A stretch of 64,000 bases of DNA from Arthrobacter sp. ISL-5 (GTDB lineage Bacteria > Actinomycetota > Actinomycetes > Actinomycetales > Micrococcaceae). Position numbers and translations under genes: made by a program. The stretch is from assembly GCF_018613835.1 (NCBI RefSeq), contig NZ_JAGGPM010000006.1, positions 124,001-188,000 on the forward strand, read 5' to 3'. Each line of letters opens with the position of its first letter. Position 1 is the first letter of the stretch. The notes beneath the pieces are model-generated. The model made no database searches and had not been told where the DNA came from. It was given only the letters and a program-made list of their open reading frames with translations. Below are positions 53,511 through 61,952 of the stretch, piece by piece.

Positions 53511-54266
53511 TTAGGCCGCGGCCCGCACGAACGTGACCGGGCCTGTGGCAGTCAGCCACGACAGCGGGTGGACCACGGTCTGGTTGGAGCCGTTCATGCC
53601 GCCGCTGAGAACCTTGCCGTCGCCGACGAAGATTCCCACGTGGCCGGACTGGACCACCATGTCCCCGGGCTGGGGAGTTGACACGACGTTTCCGTAGTTC
53701 ATGAACTGCATCGGGGCCAGGTCGCCCACCGGAATCCCTGAGGCGCCGAGTGCCTTTTCAACCATGGCGGTGCAGTCCTGGGTGATGCCCAGCTGGGCGT
53801 AGGCGGACGAGACCATGGAGGCGTTGATGCTGCCGGCAGCCGCAGGGGCCTTGGCCGGAGCCGCTGCGGCCTGGACGGTGATCTTCGCCGGTGCCGGTGC
53901 GGCCACGGGCGCCGGGGTCTCCGCCGCGGGCGGTGCCTCCGCTACGGGAGCCTCCACGACGGGAGCCGGGGTGGACTTCACGGCGGGGCGCTCGTAGTCA
54001 ATCCGGACGCTGGAGTCCGCGCTCAGCGGAGCCTGCGCCTGGCTGACGGCCTCGGGTGCCGCGGCCGGGGCGGCCTCCTGCTGGACGGGTCCGTTGGCGG
54101 CATTCGCCGCGATGCTTCCGGTGAAGGCAAGCCCGGACGCCGCGAGGATGACGGCGGTCTGGCGTCCCAGTCCTCCGGCATTTGCCGTGACGGCGCGGGA
54201 GGCGGAAACGAGCGGATTTGAGCGGGTGGCCGCTGCACGGCGGCCATGGGTGTTGCGTGACGACAT
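53511..54266 (-). CDS. Secreted NlpC/P60-like cell-wall hydrolase
   Basis: A 251-residue precursor. After a basic N-terminus comes a signal-like hydrophobic stretch (TAVILAASGLAFTGSIAANA), then an Ala/Pro/Glu-rich linker (about 60-145) that can span the wall. The C-terminal NlpC/P60-type domain (about 148-251) has catalytic Cys165 in TQDCTAMVEKALG, His209 in GDMVVQSGHVGIFVGDG and a third polar residue at VVHPLSW. The domain is short and ends at the normal strand. Expression is probably under the c-di-AMP riboswitch directly upstream. ATG 54266 has GGAGAGG nearby. Confidence 0.82.
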   Translation of the reverse strand: MSSRNTHGRRAAATRSNPLVSASRAVTANAGGLGRQTAVILAASGLAFTGSIAANAANGPVQQEAAPAAAPEAVSQAQAPLSADSSVRIDYERPAVKSTPAPVVEAPVAEAPPAAETPAPVAAPAPAKITVQAAAAPAKAPAAAGSINASMVSSAYAQLGITQDCTAMVEKALGASGIPVGDLAPMQFMNYGNVVSTPQPGDMVVQSGHVGIFVGDGKVLSGGMNGSNQTVVHPLSWLTATGPVTFVRAAA

Positions 54267-54279
54267 GAAGGAGCCTCTC

Positions 54280-54464
54280 CCGATGCCTGCGAGGTGAGCT
54301 GTCGGATTCGGATGGGAGACACCCGGCCGCGCGTCCTGAACAGAAGCAGGATCTTCGCGGCTTCACCCCAAGGCCCGTTCAAGCGGGCCGAAATTTGGTT
54401 TCCCCGTCTCTGCCGTACATGGTCTGCGAACGTATCCCGGGCTGCGGCAGAGTTAGGCAATCAG
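54280..54464 (-). ncRNA. c-di-AMP (ydaO/yuaA) riboswitch
   Basis: On the minus strand the leader contains the conserved blocks in order: GGGGAAACCAAA, a hairpin GGCCCGCTTGAACGGGCC, TTGGGGTGAAGCCGCG, then ATCCGAATCCGACAGCTCA and CCTCGCAGGC. These match the ydaO consensus (GGGGAACCA, GGGGUGAA, CCGACAGCU-ACCUCG-AGGC). CTCTGCCG/CGGCAGAG forms an upper stem, and GATTGCC near 54462 can pair with GGCATC near 54282 as P1. It ends about 14 bases before the NlpC/P60 start codon, so c-di-AMP would switch off this wall hydrolase, as known for related genes in actinobacteria. Confidence 0.88.
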
Positions 54465-54572
54465 CGCGGGAATGCCCTCTTCGGTGAAAAGGACACCTTT
54501 TCCACGGTACGGGAGGCTCCTGCGAATGTCACATTAAGGTAACGGCACCCCCGGCGGCCCTGTGCGGACGCC

Positions 54573-55695
54573 CTAGTGTCCGGCGTTGAGCTTCCCGGCG
54601 AGGCGTTCGCGCATCTGGATACTGGCAGCGTTCAGTCCGATCAGTTCGACTTCCCTGCCGTGCCTGCGGTATTTCTCCGTCACCGCGTCCAGCACGGCGA
54701 TGGTGGAGGCGTCCCAGAGGTGCGAGGCATGCAGGTCGATCACCACTCCGGCGATGTGCGGCTCCGAGTCCCGTGCATAGTCGAACTGCGTGTAGAGGTC
54801 ATTCGAGGACGCGAAGAACAGCTCGCCGTCCACGGTGTATGTGGCCACGGTCCGGCCGTTCAGCTCCACCTCGGTCCGTTCCACCGTCGCAAAGTGGGCA
54901 ACGCGCCGGGCGAACATCGCCATCGCGGCGAGCACCCCGACGCCGACGCCGATCGCCAGGTTGTGGGTCGCCACCACGGTGGCGACCGTGATCAGCATGA
55001 CGGCCGTTTCGGAGCGGGGCATCCGCTTCAGGGTTCTCGGGGCAACCGAGTGCCAGTCGAAGGTGATGGCCGAAACGAAGATCATCACGGCCACCAGCGC
55101 GGCCATGGGGATGAGTCCCACGACGTCGCCCAGCACCACCACCAGCACCAGCAGGAACACGCCGGCCAGGAACGTGGAAACCCGGCTCCGCGCGCCCGAG
55201 CCCTTGACGTTGATCATGGTCTGGCCGATCACCGCGCAGCCGCCCATGCCGCCCAGGAAGCCCGTGACAATGTTGGCCACGCCTTGGCCCCAGGACTCGC
55301 GGGCCTTGTTGGAGCGGGTGTCGGTGATGTCGTCCACGAGTTTGGCGGTCATGAGTGACTCCAGCAGCCCCACGAGCGCCATGGACAGCGCAAACGGGGC
55401 GATGGTCTGGAAGGTCTCCAGCGTCTTGGCTGCGCATCAGCGGGGCGATCACCAAGGCCACGGCGCCGGTGGCTGCAGAAATCATGGCGGGACGGCCGCC
55501 CACGAAGGAGATGGTCACGGCCATGGTGAAGGAGGCGAACAGGCCGATTCGGGGATCCACCCCTGCGATCACGGAGAAGGCGATGGCCTCGGGGATGAGC
55601 GCGAGGGCCACCACCAGTCCAGCCAGCGCCTCGGTCTTGAGGCGGCGCGGGGAGCGGAGTGTTGCCCGGACGGACTGGAGCTGTTCGGGCTTCAT
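54573..55695 (-). pseudogene. SulP sulfate/anion transporter gene with internal deletion and frameshift
   Basis: Reading leftward, the first frame (from ATG 55695) encodes a SulP N-terminus: [33 protein letters not shown] and [12 protein letters not shown]. At about 55425-55434 homology jumps to another frame that begins with [32 protein letters not shown] and runs through the core and a C-terminal STAS domain ([34 protein letters not shown]). About 100 residues expected between these parts are absent. A deletion joined the pieces out of frame, so no intact transporter can be made. The second frame alone could encode a 269-residue fragment. Confidence 0.85.
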
Positions 55696-55701
55696 GGATC
55701 C

Positions 55702-56808
55702 CTATTTCTTGGTCTGGCGGTAGCGCTCGATCTGTTTCAGCCGCCGCTGGAGGCTGTCGCGCCGCGGGTGCGGAACGGCGTCGGGCGCCTCGGCGGTGAG
55801 GTCAACGTGTTTGGTGCCGTACTGCCAGAGGAGGAGGTCGTCCAGCAGCCGGTCCGGGCCGGGGGAGTAGCGGTGGTCCAGGGCCTTGCGGACCTCGGTG
55901 ATCCGGTTGGCGCTGAGCAGCCCGGCGAGCTGCACGGTCTGGTTAAGGCCGTGGGCTGCCATGAGCTCGGCCGCCCATCCCCAGTCGTCGTCCACTTTAC
56001 GGTCTACGTGCGGCAGCAGCGTACGCCAGACGTCGCGGATGCGGTTGGGCGTCAGCGGGGCCGCGCCCTCGCCGTCCATGTCCCAGTAGCCGCGGACCTC
56101 CTCGTAGCGTTCATGCAGGTCAGCGAAGGCTGTCTCCACCGTTTCGAGCATGGCGGCGGTGGCGGTGAACTGGCGGTCAAAGTGGGGGGTCCAGGCCCGC
56201 GGGTCCTCCGCCTTGAAGCGGATGTCGTGCTCGATTTCGCTCCACGCATGCGCAAACACGGTGCGGATCTGGCATTCGAAGAAGTAGCTGCCGTTGGGCT
56301 GCGCCTCCGGATTGAAGACCTGCTGGTAGTCCTTGACGGCCTCGTTCTGGATGGTCCGCAGGATGAGGTGGCGGCTGGAGTAGCCGTACGTTCCGGACTC
56401 GATGGAGCCGATGTCTTTCTCGCGGTCGCCGCGGCAGTCGAAGAGCTGCCGCTGGCGCTTGATGAGGTTGGCCACCGCGGCGTTTTCGGCCGGCAGCTTG
56501 GTGATGACGCGGACGCCCACCATGTCATTGAGCGTGCGGAACGGATCGGGGAACTTCAGCACCCTTGGGCCGCCCGATTCCAGCGGCTCCTCGGTCCGGG
56601 AGATTTTCTCCCGGAAGGACTCCACGGACTTGGTGCGGCCGGTAACGAACAGCGGCGTGACTTCGGTGTCCTTGAGCATGGTCCGGAGAGTAAGCAAGAC
56701 CTCGCGAGTGACCAGCTTCAGGGCAGGCCGGACGCGCTCATACAGTTCTACGTTTTCCTGCACGGAGTCGCGCTGACTGACGCCCAGGCGATCCCAATTG
56801 CTTGCCAT
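55702..56808 (-). CDS. RelA/SpoT-domain protein (putative (p)ppGpp synthetase)
   Basis: A 368-residue protein with one RelA/SpoT synthetase-like domain in the middle: VTGRTKSVESFREKISR, LNDMVGVRVITKLP, DREKDIGSIESGTYGYSSRHLIL and FECQIRTVFAHAWSEIEHD, including the conserved Tyr-Ser-Ser and Glu-x-Gln-x-Arg motifs. No HD hydrolase, TGS or ACT domain. N-terminal 50 and C-terminal 140 residues are extensions beyond small alarmone synthetases; the tail has many Arg/Leu. Residues of the ATP-binding side are partly changed, so product may differ. It is 6 bases from the SulP pseudogene and possibly co-transcribed with it. Confidence 0.82.
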   Translation of the reverse strand: MASNWDRLGVSQRDSVQENVELYERVRPALKLVTREVLLTLRTMLKDTEVTPLFVTGRTKSVESFREKISRTEEPLESGGPRVLKFPDPFRTLNDMVGVRVITKLPAENAAVANLIKRQRQLFDCRGDREKDIGSIESGTYGYSSRHLILRTIQNEAVKDYQQVFNPEAQPNGSYFFECQIRTVFAHAWSEIEHDIRFKAEDPRAWTPHFDRQFTATAAMLETVETAFADLHERYEEVRGYWDMDGEGAAPLTPNRIRDVWRTLLPHVDRKVDDDWGWAAELMAAHGLNQTVQLAGLLSANRITEVRKALDHRYSPGPDRLLDDLLLWQYGTKHVDLTAEAPDAVPHPRRDSLQRRLKQIERYRQTKK

Positions 56809-56952
56809 GGTTCCAAACTATCAAGGGGGTGCGACAGTGGCCGCGGGTGACACCCGCCGCCAGCCGCCGTCGTTGTCCTGAAACCGGACCGTTCGCCCCG
56901 TTGCGGCAGCGGCTTCCGCGCGGCGCGACCAGCTCCCCTGTAGGCTCGGCAT

Positions 56953-57894
56953 ATGGCTGATGTGCGCCGTCGTGCCCTGCTGTCCAATGGACTGCCGGGT
57001 GCTGCGGCAGTGGTGACGCTGGCGGCGCTGGGCGCTTCCTGTTCACCGGGACCCAAGGAGGATGCAGTGAAGCGGCAGAAGTACAAATACGGTGACCACC
57101 CCAGCCAATGGGGCGAGCTCTTTCTGCCAGAACCGCCCCCAGCATCCCCGTCCCGGAGCAAGCACACCGTGACCCGCGGGGTGGTGGTGGTCATCCATGG
57201 CGGCTACTGGCGCTCGCAGTACGGGGCTGAGCTGGGCGAGCCGCTCGCCAAGGACCTCGCCGCACACGGAATGGCGGCCTGGAACCTCGAATACCGGCGG
57301 GCAGGCAACGGCGGGGGCTGGCCGCACACCTTCGAGGACGTGCTCGCCGGAATCGACAAACTGCGCGAAATTGCCAAAGAACACGGACTGGATATCTCCC
57401 GTGTCGTGGCGCTGGGGCACTCCGCCGGCGGCCACCTCGCCGTCTGGGCCGCCGGCCGGGACCGGCTCGCCGGGCTCGGGACGCCGGACGCGGACCGGCA
57501 GGTCCTGCGGAACCTCAACGGCGAGGCAGTGCACCTGACGGGCGTGGTCAGCCAGTCCGGGCTGCTCAACCTGGCCCAGGCCGACTGGCTCGACCTCAGC
57601 AACGGCGCGGTGAGCAACTTCATGGGCGGCTCGTCCGGCAAGTACCCCAAGCGCCACAAGTACGCCGATCCCATGAGCGCCGTCCCGCTGGACGTGCCGA
57701 TCTACGCGGTCCACGGCCTTGAGGACGACACCGTGCCCATGAGCCAGTCGGAGGCCTATGTGGCCGCCGCCCGTGCCGCGGGGGCGCCGGTGCAGGTGGT
57801 CAAGGTTTCCGGGGACCACTTTGCGCTGATCGACCCGAAGGCCTCGTCCTACCGGAAATGCCGCGAGCTGGTGCAGGAGTTGCTGGAACTTTAG
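56953..57894 (+). CDS. Alpha/beta-hydrolase lipoprotein (esterase, BD-FAE type)
   Basis: A 313-residue precursor with an Arg-rich start (ADVRRRALLSNGLPGAAAVVTLAALGASC), lipobox LGASC, so probably membrane-anchored. The hydrolase domain has the oxyanion motif VVIHGGYWRSQYG, the nucleophile Ser in ALGHSAGGHLAVW, Asp in HGLEDDTVPMSQ and His in SGDHFALIDP. The HGGYW pattern is that of carboxylesterases and kynurenine formamidase-like BD-FAE enzymes. The stop codon overlaps that of the convergent M16 gene (TTAG). Confidence 0.86.
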   Translation: MADVRRRALLSNGLPGAAAVVTLAALGASCSPGPKEDAVKRQKYKYGDHPSQWGELFLPEPPPASPSRSKHTVTRGVVVVIHGGYWRSQYGAELGEPLAKDLAAHGMAAWNLEYRRAGNGGGWPHTFEDVLAGIDKLREIAKEHGLDISRVVALGHSAGGHLAVWAAGRDRLAGLGTPDADRQVLRNLNGEAVHLTGVVSQSGLLNLAQADWLDLSNGAVSNFMGGSSGKYPKRHKYADPMSAVPLDVPIYAVHGLEDDTVPMSQSEAYVAAARAAGAPVQVVKVSGDHFALIDPKASSYRKCRELVQELLEL

Positions 57895-59351
57895 GGGAGG
57901 GCTGCCGGAGTGAACCGGCAGCCTTCGCCTGCCCTGTCCAGGATGGTCTCGATCGCCTGCCTGCCGTTCCCGAACCACACATCCCGGAGCGTGATCTCCT
58001 GCGAGTCCGCGCCGATGAGGGTGACGAGGCCGTCCGGGGCGACGGCGACTCCCACCAGGTCCTCCCACCTGATGCTCGCCGTGTAGTCGGTGGAGAGGGT
58101 CACGCCTTTGTCGCCGACGAACAGCTTGCTCCCGCCCGGAACGCCGTAGAAGGCGCCGCGCACGCTGCGCCGGAACTCCTTTCCGCCCAGCCAGTCGACG
58201 GTCCTGTCCTGATCCGACTTGAGGTTGTCGTCGCCGGGACGGGTCCCCTCCGGCATCCCGAAGATGGCCGTCTCCTCCAGCCAATCCAGGGCTGCCCGGC
58301 AGGCCGCCGCCGTGACGCCCTGCGCCAACGCCACCTTTTCCCCCGGAGACACGGCGGCTCGGCCGAGCAGATGGGACTCCGCGGCCGCCACAGCCACTTC
58401 AATAGCGGCGGCCGGATCATCCAGATACTCCTGGACCTCCTCCACTTCGAGGTTCAGCTCCTCGGCGGTGGGCCCGTTGAGCCGCAGATCCCGGAGAATC
58501 GCCATAAGCCCGAGCCGCACATCCTCCGCATGCTGTGCCGTGGGGTCCGACTCGAAGCACAGCACGCCCCGGCCGTCGTCCTCGAAAATGTGCAGGCAGT
58601 CGATGTCGTAGATCCAGCCGTGCTCCTGCCGCAAAGTGCGGCGGGCACGCCGGCAGGCTATCCGTGACAAGGCCCGCGCGGCCTCACGCCGGGATTCCGT
58701 GTCAGCAGGAACCTCGAAGGACACGCCCAGCCGCGGTCCGCCCTGTTCGAACCACATGGGCAGCCGCCTGCCCAGGGGTTCGGCAGCGGCCGGCGGGCGG
58801 GCCGGTCCCTCGGGCAGAGGCAGCCGGAGCCCCTCGGGCGGAGCGCCGTTCAGGGCCAAGGCGGCGTTCCCGGCGGTGAAATGCCTCCGCAGGAGCTGCA
58901 GGATCTCGGCGGATCCGATCGCCTCCAGCGCCGGCGGGGACACATCCACCAGGCCAAGCGACGACAGGCCGAAGCGGTGCCGCAGGTGCTCCGCGGTTGC
59001 CGGTGGAACAGTGCCGGAGCCCTCGGCGGTGAGGACCTTCGTCTCCACGTCCAGCCGGCCGAAGTCGGGGGCGGAAACGGCGGAACAGACTGCGGCGAGG
59101 AATGAGCCCACGCTCTCCGCCTTGCCGCTGGCCGTGAATGAGGTGAATGTCGGCTCAACTCCGGCGTTGTGGTTCTGGCGGAGGTCAGGAATTGATGACA
59201 TGGCCAGGTGTTCCACCAGATGGGTGAGGCCGGTTGTCATGAAGGATTCGTCCCGGACTCCGGCGCGGAAGATCAGGTGGGCCGTGAATGGCTGGGGCCC
59301 GTCCACCCAGAAGACGGGAACTCCGTCGACGTCCGTTCGTTGCAATGTCAT
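57891..59351 (-). CDS. M16-like zinc peptidase
   Basis: A 486-residue protein. The inverted zinc motif HLVEH (residues 44-48, HxxEH) is followed by a distal Glu region (DVETKVLTAEG near 103-113), as in pitrilysin/M16. The second half resembles the inactive M16_C domain (RLGVSFEVPADTESRREAARALSRIACRRARRTLRQEHGWIYDID). The C-terminal 90 residues (YGVPGGSKLFVGDKGVTLSTDYTASIRWEDLVGVAVAPDG) look like a PH-type domain. No signal peptide, so cytosolic. It is a single compact M16 unit, with substrate unknown; precursor-peptide processing is one possibility. Confidence 0.8.
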   Translation of the reverse strand: MTLQRTDVDGVPVFWVDGPQPFTAHLIFRAGVRDESFMTTGLTHLVEHLAMSSIPDLRQNHNAGVEPTFTSFTASGKAESVGSFLAAVCSAVSAPDFGRLDVETKVLTAEGSGTVPPATAEHLRHRFGLSSLGLVDVSPPALEAIGSAEILQLLRRHFTAGNAALALNGAPPEGLRLPLPEGPARPPAAAEPLGRRLPMWFEQGGPRLGVSFEVPADTESRREAARALSRIACRRARRTLRQEHGWIYDIDCLHIFEDDGRGVLCFESDPTAQHAEDVRLGLMAILRDLRLNGPTAEELNLEVEEVQEYLDDPAAAIEVAVAAAESHLLGRAAVSPGEKVALAQGVTAAACRAALDWLEETAIFGMPEGTRPGDDNLKSDQDRTVDWLGGKEFRRSVRGAFYGVPGGSKLFVGDKGVTLSTDYTASIRWEDLVGVAVAPDGLVTLIGADSQEITLRDVWFGNGRQAIETILDRAGEGCRFTPAALP

Positions 59352-59538
59352 GGGGTAGATAGTAAAGCCGCTGCCGGTTGTTGCCGGTCAGCGGCGCACC
59401 AGCCCTGCCCCCGGAGCTACCCGGTCAGGCGCCCTGCACCGCTCCCGGTTGCTAGCGGCATCTGCATGGGGGACTCTAGTAGCTGGGGGTTGGGGTAGTT
59501 TTGTATATTACGATCACCGGTTTCACTAGGAGAAATAT
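59352..59538 (+). promoter_or_regulatory. Promoter region of the desaturase operon
   Basis: The region between the divergent M16 gene and the mini-ORF is GC-rich except for an AT-rich patch at 59498-59510 (TTTTGTATATTACG), which contains a plausible -10 box (TATATT at 59504-59509). The transcript would start near 59516, about 23 bases before the mini-ORF start. No clear -35 box or operator is seen. Confidence 0.45.
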
Positions 59539-59571
59539 ATGGGTGAATCCAACAGGTGGTGGACAACATGA
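59539..59571 (+). CDS. Ten-residue mini-ORF coupled to the ferredoxin reductase gene
   Basis: ATG 59539 with a strong AGGAG 7 bases upstream encodes MGESNRWWTT and ends in TGA 59569-59571, overlapping the reductase ATG as ATGA. The main gene has only AGGTGG inside the mini-ORF. It is therefore probably translated by re-initiation after this leader. The two adjacent Trp codons could sense charged tRNA-Trp, or the ORF may simply aid initiation. Confidence 0.55.
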   Translation: MGESNRWWTT

Positions 59572-60662
59572 TTCGGCTTCGCAAATTGGCGCGCGCCGCC
59601 TCCGTTCTGACCACCCCGTTGGCGCCGGAGGATGTTCTTGCGCTTTTTAATCCTGTCTTTTCCGCCCGCCAGCTGCGCGGCGTGGTCACCCAGGTTGTCC
59701 CGGAAACGGCGGATTCCGCCACGATTCACTTCCGCCCCGGCCGCGGCTGGAAGGCCCACAAGGCCGGCCAGTGGGCGCGGATCGGCGTGGAGCTCGACGG
59801 CGTGCGCCACTGGCGCTCGTATTCGCTCAGCGCCCCCGCCGGGCAGGATCCGGCCATCACCGTGAGCGACGTCGGCGCGGTTTCCGGCGTCCTGGTCCGG
59901 CAGACCAAGCCCGGCGACGTCCTGTTCCTGGCGCCGCCGCAGGGCGACTTCGTCCTGCCGGAACACCCGCGGCCGCTGCTGATGCTCACTGCGGGCAGCG
60001 GCATCACGCCGGTCATGTCCATGGTCCGCACCCTGGTGCCGCACCGTCCGGATGCCGATGTGGTGCTCATCCACTCGGCCCGCACGCCGCAGGACAGCAT
60101 TTTCCACGAGGAACTGTCCGAGCTCGCGGACCAGTTCCCCAACTTCCGCGTCACCCACTGGTACACCGGCGAACACGGCCGGCTGGACTTCGGCTCCACC
60201 GCCCAGCTGGAGGAACTGTGCCCGGACTGGCGCCAGCGCGCGGCCTACGCGTGCGGCCCCGAGGAGTTCCTTGACGACGCCGAGGCCCTGTGGTCCAGCG
60301 AAGCCGCCGCCCACGAGAAAGCGGCGCCGGGTCCGTTCGCGGCCGACCCCATCAACCTGATCATCGAACGCTTCAACACCAGCCTGGTGGGCGGAGCAGG
60401 GCACGATGGCGGACTGGTCACCTTCGAGGCCTCCGACCGCGAGGTCGAGGCGGACGGCAACACCCCGCTGCTCGACGTGGGCGAAGACGCGGGCGTCCTG
60501 ATGCCCAGTGGCTGCCGCATGGGCATCTGCCACAGCTGCCTGCTCCCGCTGCGGGCCGGCCAGGTCCGCGACCTGCGCACCGGCGAGGTCCACGGCGAAC
60601 CGGGCCAACTAATCCAGACGTGTGTTTCGGCAGCCGCCGGGCCCGTTAACCTCGACATCTGA
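59568..60662 (+). CDS. Ferredoxin reductase fused to a 2Fe-2S ferredoxin (desaturase electron donor)
   Basis: A protein of about 364 residues. The FAD domain has HWRSYSLSAPAG; the NAD(P) domain has LLMLTAGSGITPVMSMVRTL, HSARTPQDSIFHEEL and YACGPEEFLDDAEALW. The C-terminal plant-type ferredoxin has Cys ligands in PSGCRMGICHSCLLP and IQTC. This is the layout of mycobacterial Rv3230c, which reduces stearoyl-CoA desaturase DesA3. ATG 59568 overlaps the mini-ORF stop; GTG 59556 is the alternative. The desaturase gene follows after 13 bases, so the pair is the complete electron path. Confidence 0.88.
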   Translation: MIRLRKLARAASVLTTPLAPEDVLALFNPVFSARQLRGVVTQVVPETADSATIHFRPGRGWKAHKAGQWARIGVELDGVRHWRSYSLSAPAGQDPAITVSDVGAVSGVLVRQTKPGDVLFLAPPQGDFVLPEHPRPLLMLTAGSGITPVMSMVRTLVPHRPDADVVLIHSARTPQDSIFHEELSELADQFPNFRVTHWYTGEHGRLDFGSTAQLEELCPDWRQRAAYACGPEEFLDDAEALWSSEAAAHEKAAPGPFAADPINLIIERFNTSLVGGAGHDGGLVTFEASDREVEADGNTPLLDVGEDAGVLMPSGCRMGICHSCLLPLRAGQVRDLRTGEVHGEPGQLIQTCVSAAAGPVNLDI

Positions 60663-60675
60663 GGAGCAACATCGC

Positions 60676-61854
60676 ATGACTGCAATATCTGACCGCACAG
60701 CCGCGAAATCGACGTCGATCAACGGGGCGGCGGCAAAACACCGCCCCGGGGCGCTGGCATCTTCCGGGAGCCCGCTGGTGCGTCCGCCGGCCGCTGCCCA
60801 CCTTTCGGACGAGCAGGTTGCCGAGATGGGCCGCGAGCTGGACGCCATCCGGGACGACATCCTGGCCAAGCGCGGCGCCTCAGACGCCGCGTACATCCGC
60901 CGTGTTATCAAGATCCAGCGGGCTCTGGAGATCTCCGGCCGCGCGACGCTGCTGGTGAGCCGGAACAAGGGCGCCTGGGTCGCGGGCACCACGCTGCTGA
61001 GCCTCGCCAAGATCCTGGAAAACATGGAAATCGGGCACAACATCCTGCACGGCCAGTGGGACTGGATGCGGGACCCGGACATCCACTCCACCACCTGGGA
61101 GTGGGACTTCGTCACCCCGGCACGTTCGTGGCAGCACACCCACAATGACCTCCACCACCGCTGGACCAACGTGGTGGGCAGGGACAACGACGTCGGATAC
61201 AACCTCCTCCGCATGGACGCCGATCAGCCGTGGAAGCCCCACAACCTCGGCAACCCCCTGTACAACGCCATCCTGGCGCCCATCTTCGAGTGGGGGATCG
61301 CCATCTACGATCTCGAGCTGGCGGATTACCAGGAGGGCAAGAAGTCCAAGGATTCCATGAAACGTGACCTCAAGGCCCTGGGCCGCAAGGTAGTCACCCA
61401 GTTCACCAAGGACTACGCCGCCACTCCGGCCGTCGCCATGCTGACCGGCTCCGGCAAGCAGGCGCTGTACGGCACGCTGACCGCGAATGCCGTCCGCAAC
61501 GTCTGGGCCCATGCGGTGATCTTCTGCGGCCATTTCCCCGAAGGGGCTGACACGTTCACCGAGGAAATGGTGGAAGGCGAGACCCGCGGCGACTGGTACG
61601 TCCGGCAGATGATCGGATCAGCCAACATCTCCGGCTCCAAGTTCATGCACCTCATGACCGGAAACCTGTCCCACCAGATCGAGCACCACCTCTTCCCCGA
61701 CCTGCCGTCCAACCGGTACGGCGAGGTTGCCCCGAAGGTGCAGGAAATCTGCAAGCGCTACGGCCTGCCGTACACCACCGGTCCGCTGCTCAAGCAGGTC
61801 GGATCGTCCTGGGCCAAGGTCTTCAAGCTCGCGCTGCCGGGAAAGAAGTCCTAG
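60676..61854 (+). CDS. Membrane fatty-acid desaturase
   Basis: A 392-residue integral desaturase. The three His boxes for the di-iron site are GHNILHG (H121, H125), HTHNDLHH (about 154-161) and HQIEHH (about 333-338, within SHQIEHHLFPDLPSNRY). It has TM segments near ATLLVSRNKGAWVAGTTLLSLAKILENM and NAVRNVWAHAVIF. Together with the upstream ferredoxin reductase it would introduce a double bond into acyl-CoA or acyl-lipid for membrane fluidity. Start ATG 60676 has GAGGAGC upstream. A hairpin follows the stop. Confidence 0.9.
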   Translation: MTAISDRTAAKSTSINGAAAKHRPGALASSGSPLVRPPAAAHLSDEQVAEMGRELDAIRDDILAKRGASDAAYIRRVIKIQRALEISGRATLLVSRNKGAWVAGTTLLSLAKILENMEIGHNILHGQWDWMRDPDIHSTTWEWDFVTPARSWQHTHNDLHHRWTNVVGRDNDVGYNLLRMDADQPWKPHNLGNPLYNAILAPIFEWGIAIYDLELADYQEGKKSKDSMKRDLKALGRKVVTQFTKDYAATPAVAMLTGSGKQALYGTLTANAVRNVWAHAVIFCGHFPEGADTFTEEMVEGETRGDWYVRQMIGSANISGSKFMHLMTGNLSHQIEHHLFPDLPSNRYGEVAPKVQEICKRYGLPYTTGPLLKQVGSSWAKVFKLALPGKKS

Positions 61855-61874
61855 CAAAAAACCGCAGCGGGCGT

Positions 61875-61902
61875 GTGCAGCGGGCCGGTCGGTCCGCTGC
61901 AC
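61875..61902 (+). terminator. Hairpin terminator of the desaturase operon
   Basis: GTGCAGCGG (61875-61883) pairs with CCGCTGCAC (61894-61902) around a 10-nt loop, 20 bases after the desaturase stop. No T tract follows. Confidence 0.65.
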
Positions 61903-61952
61903 TGTTGCCTGCCCGGATGACCTGAGCGCCGGGCCGCGTTCTCTGGCAGAGT

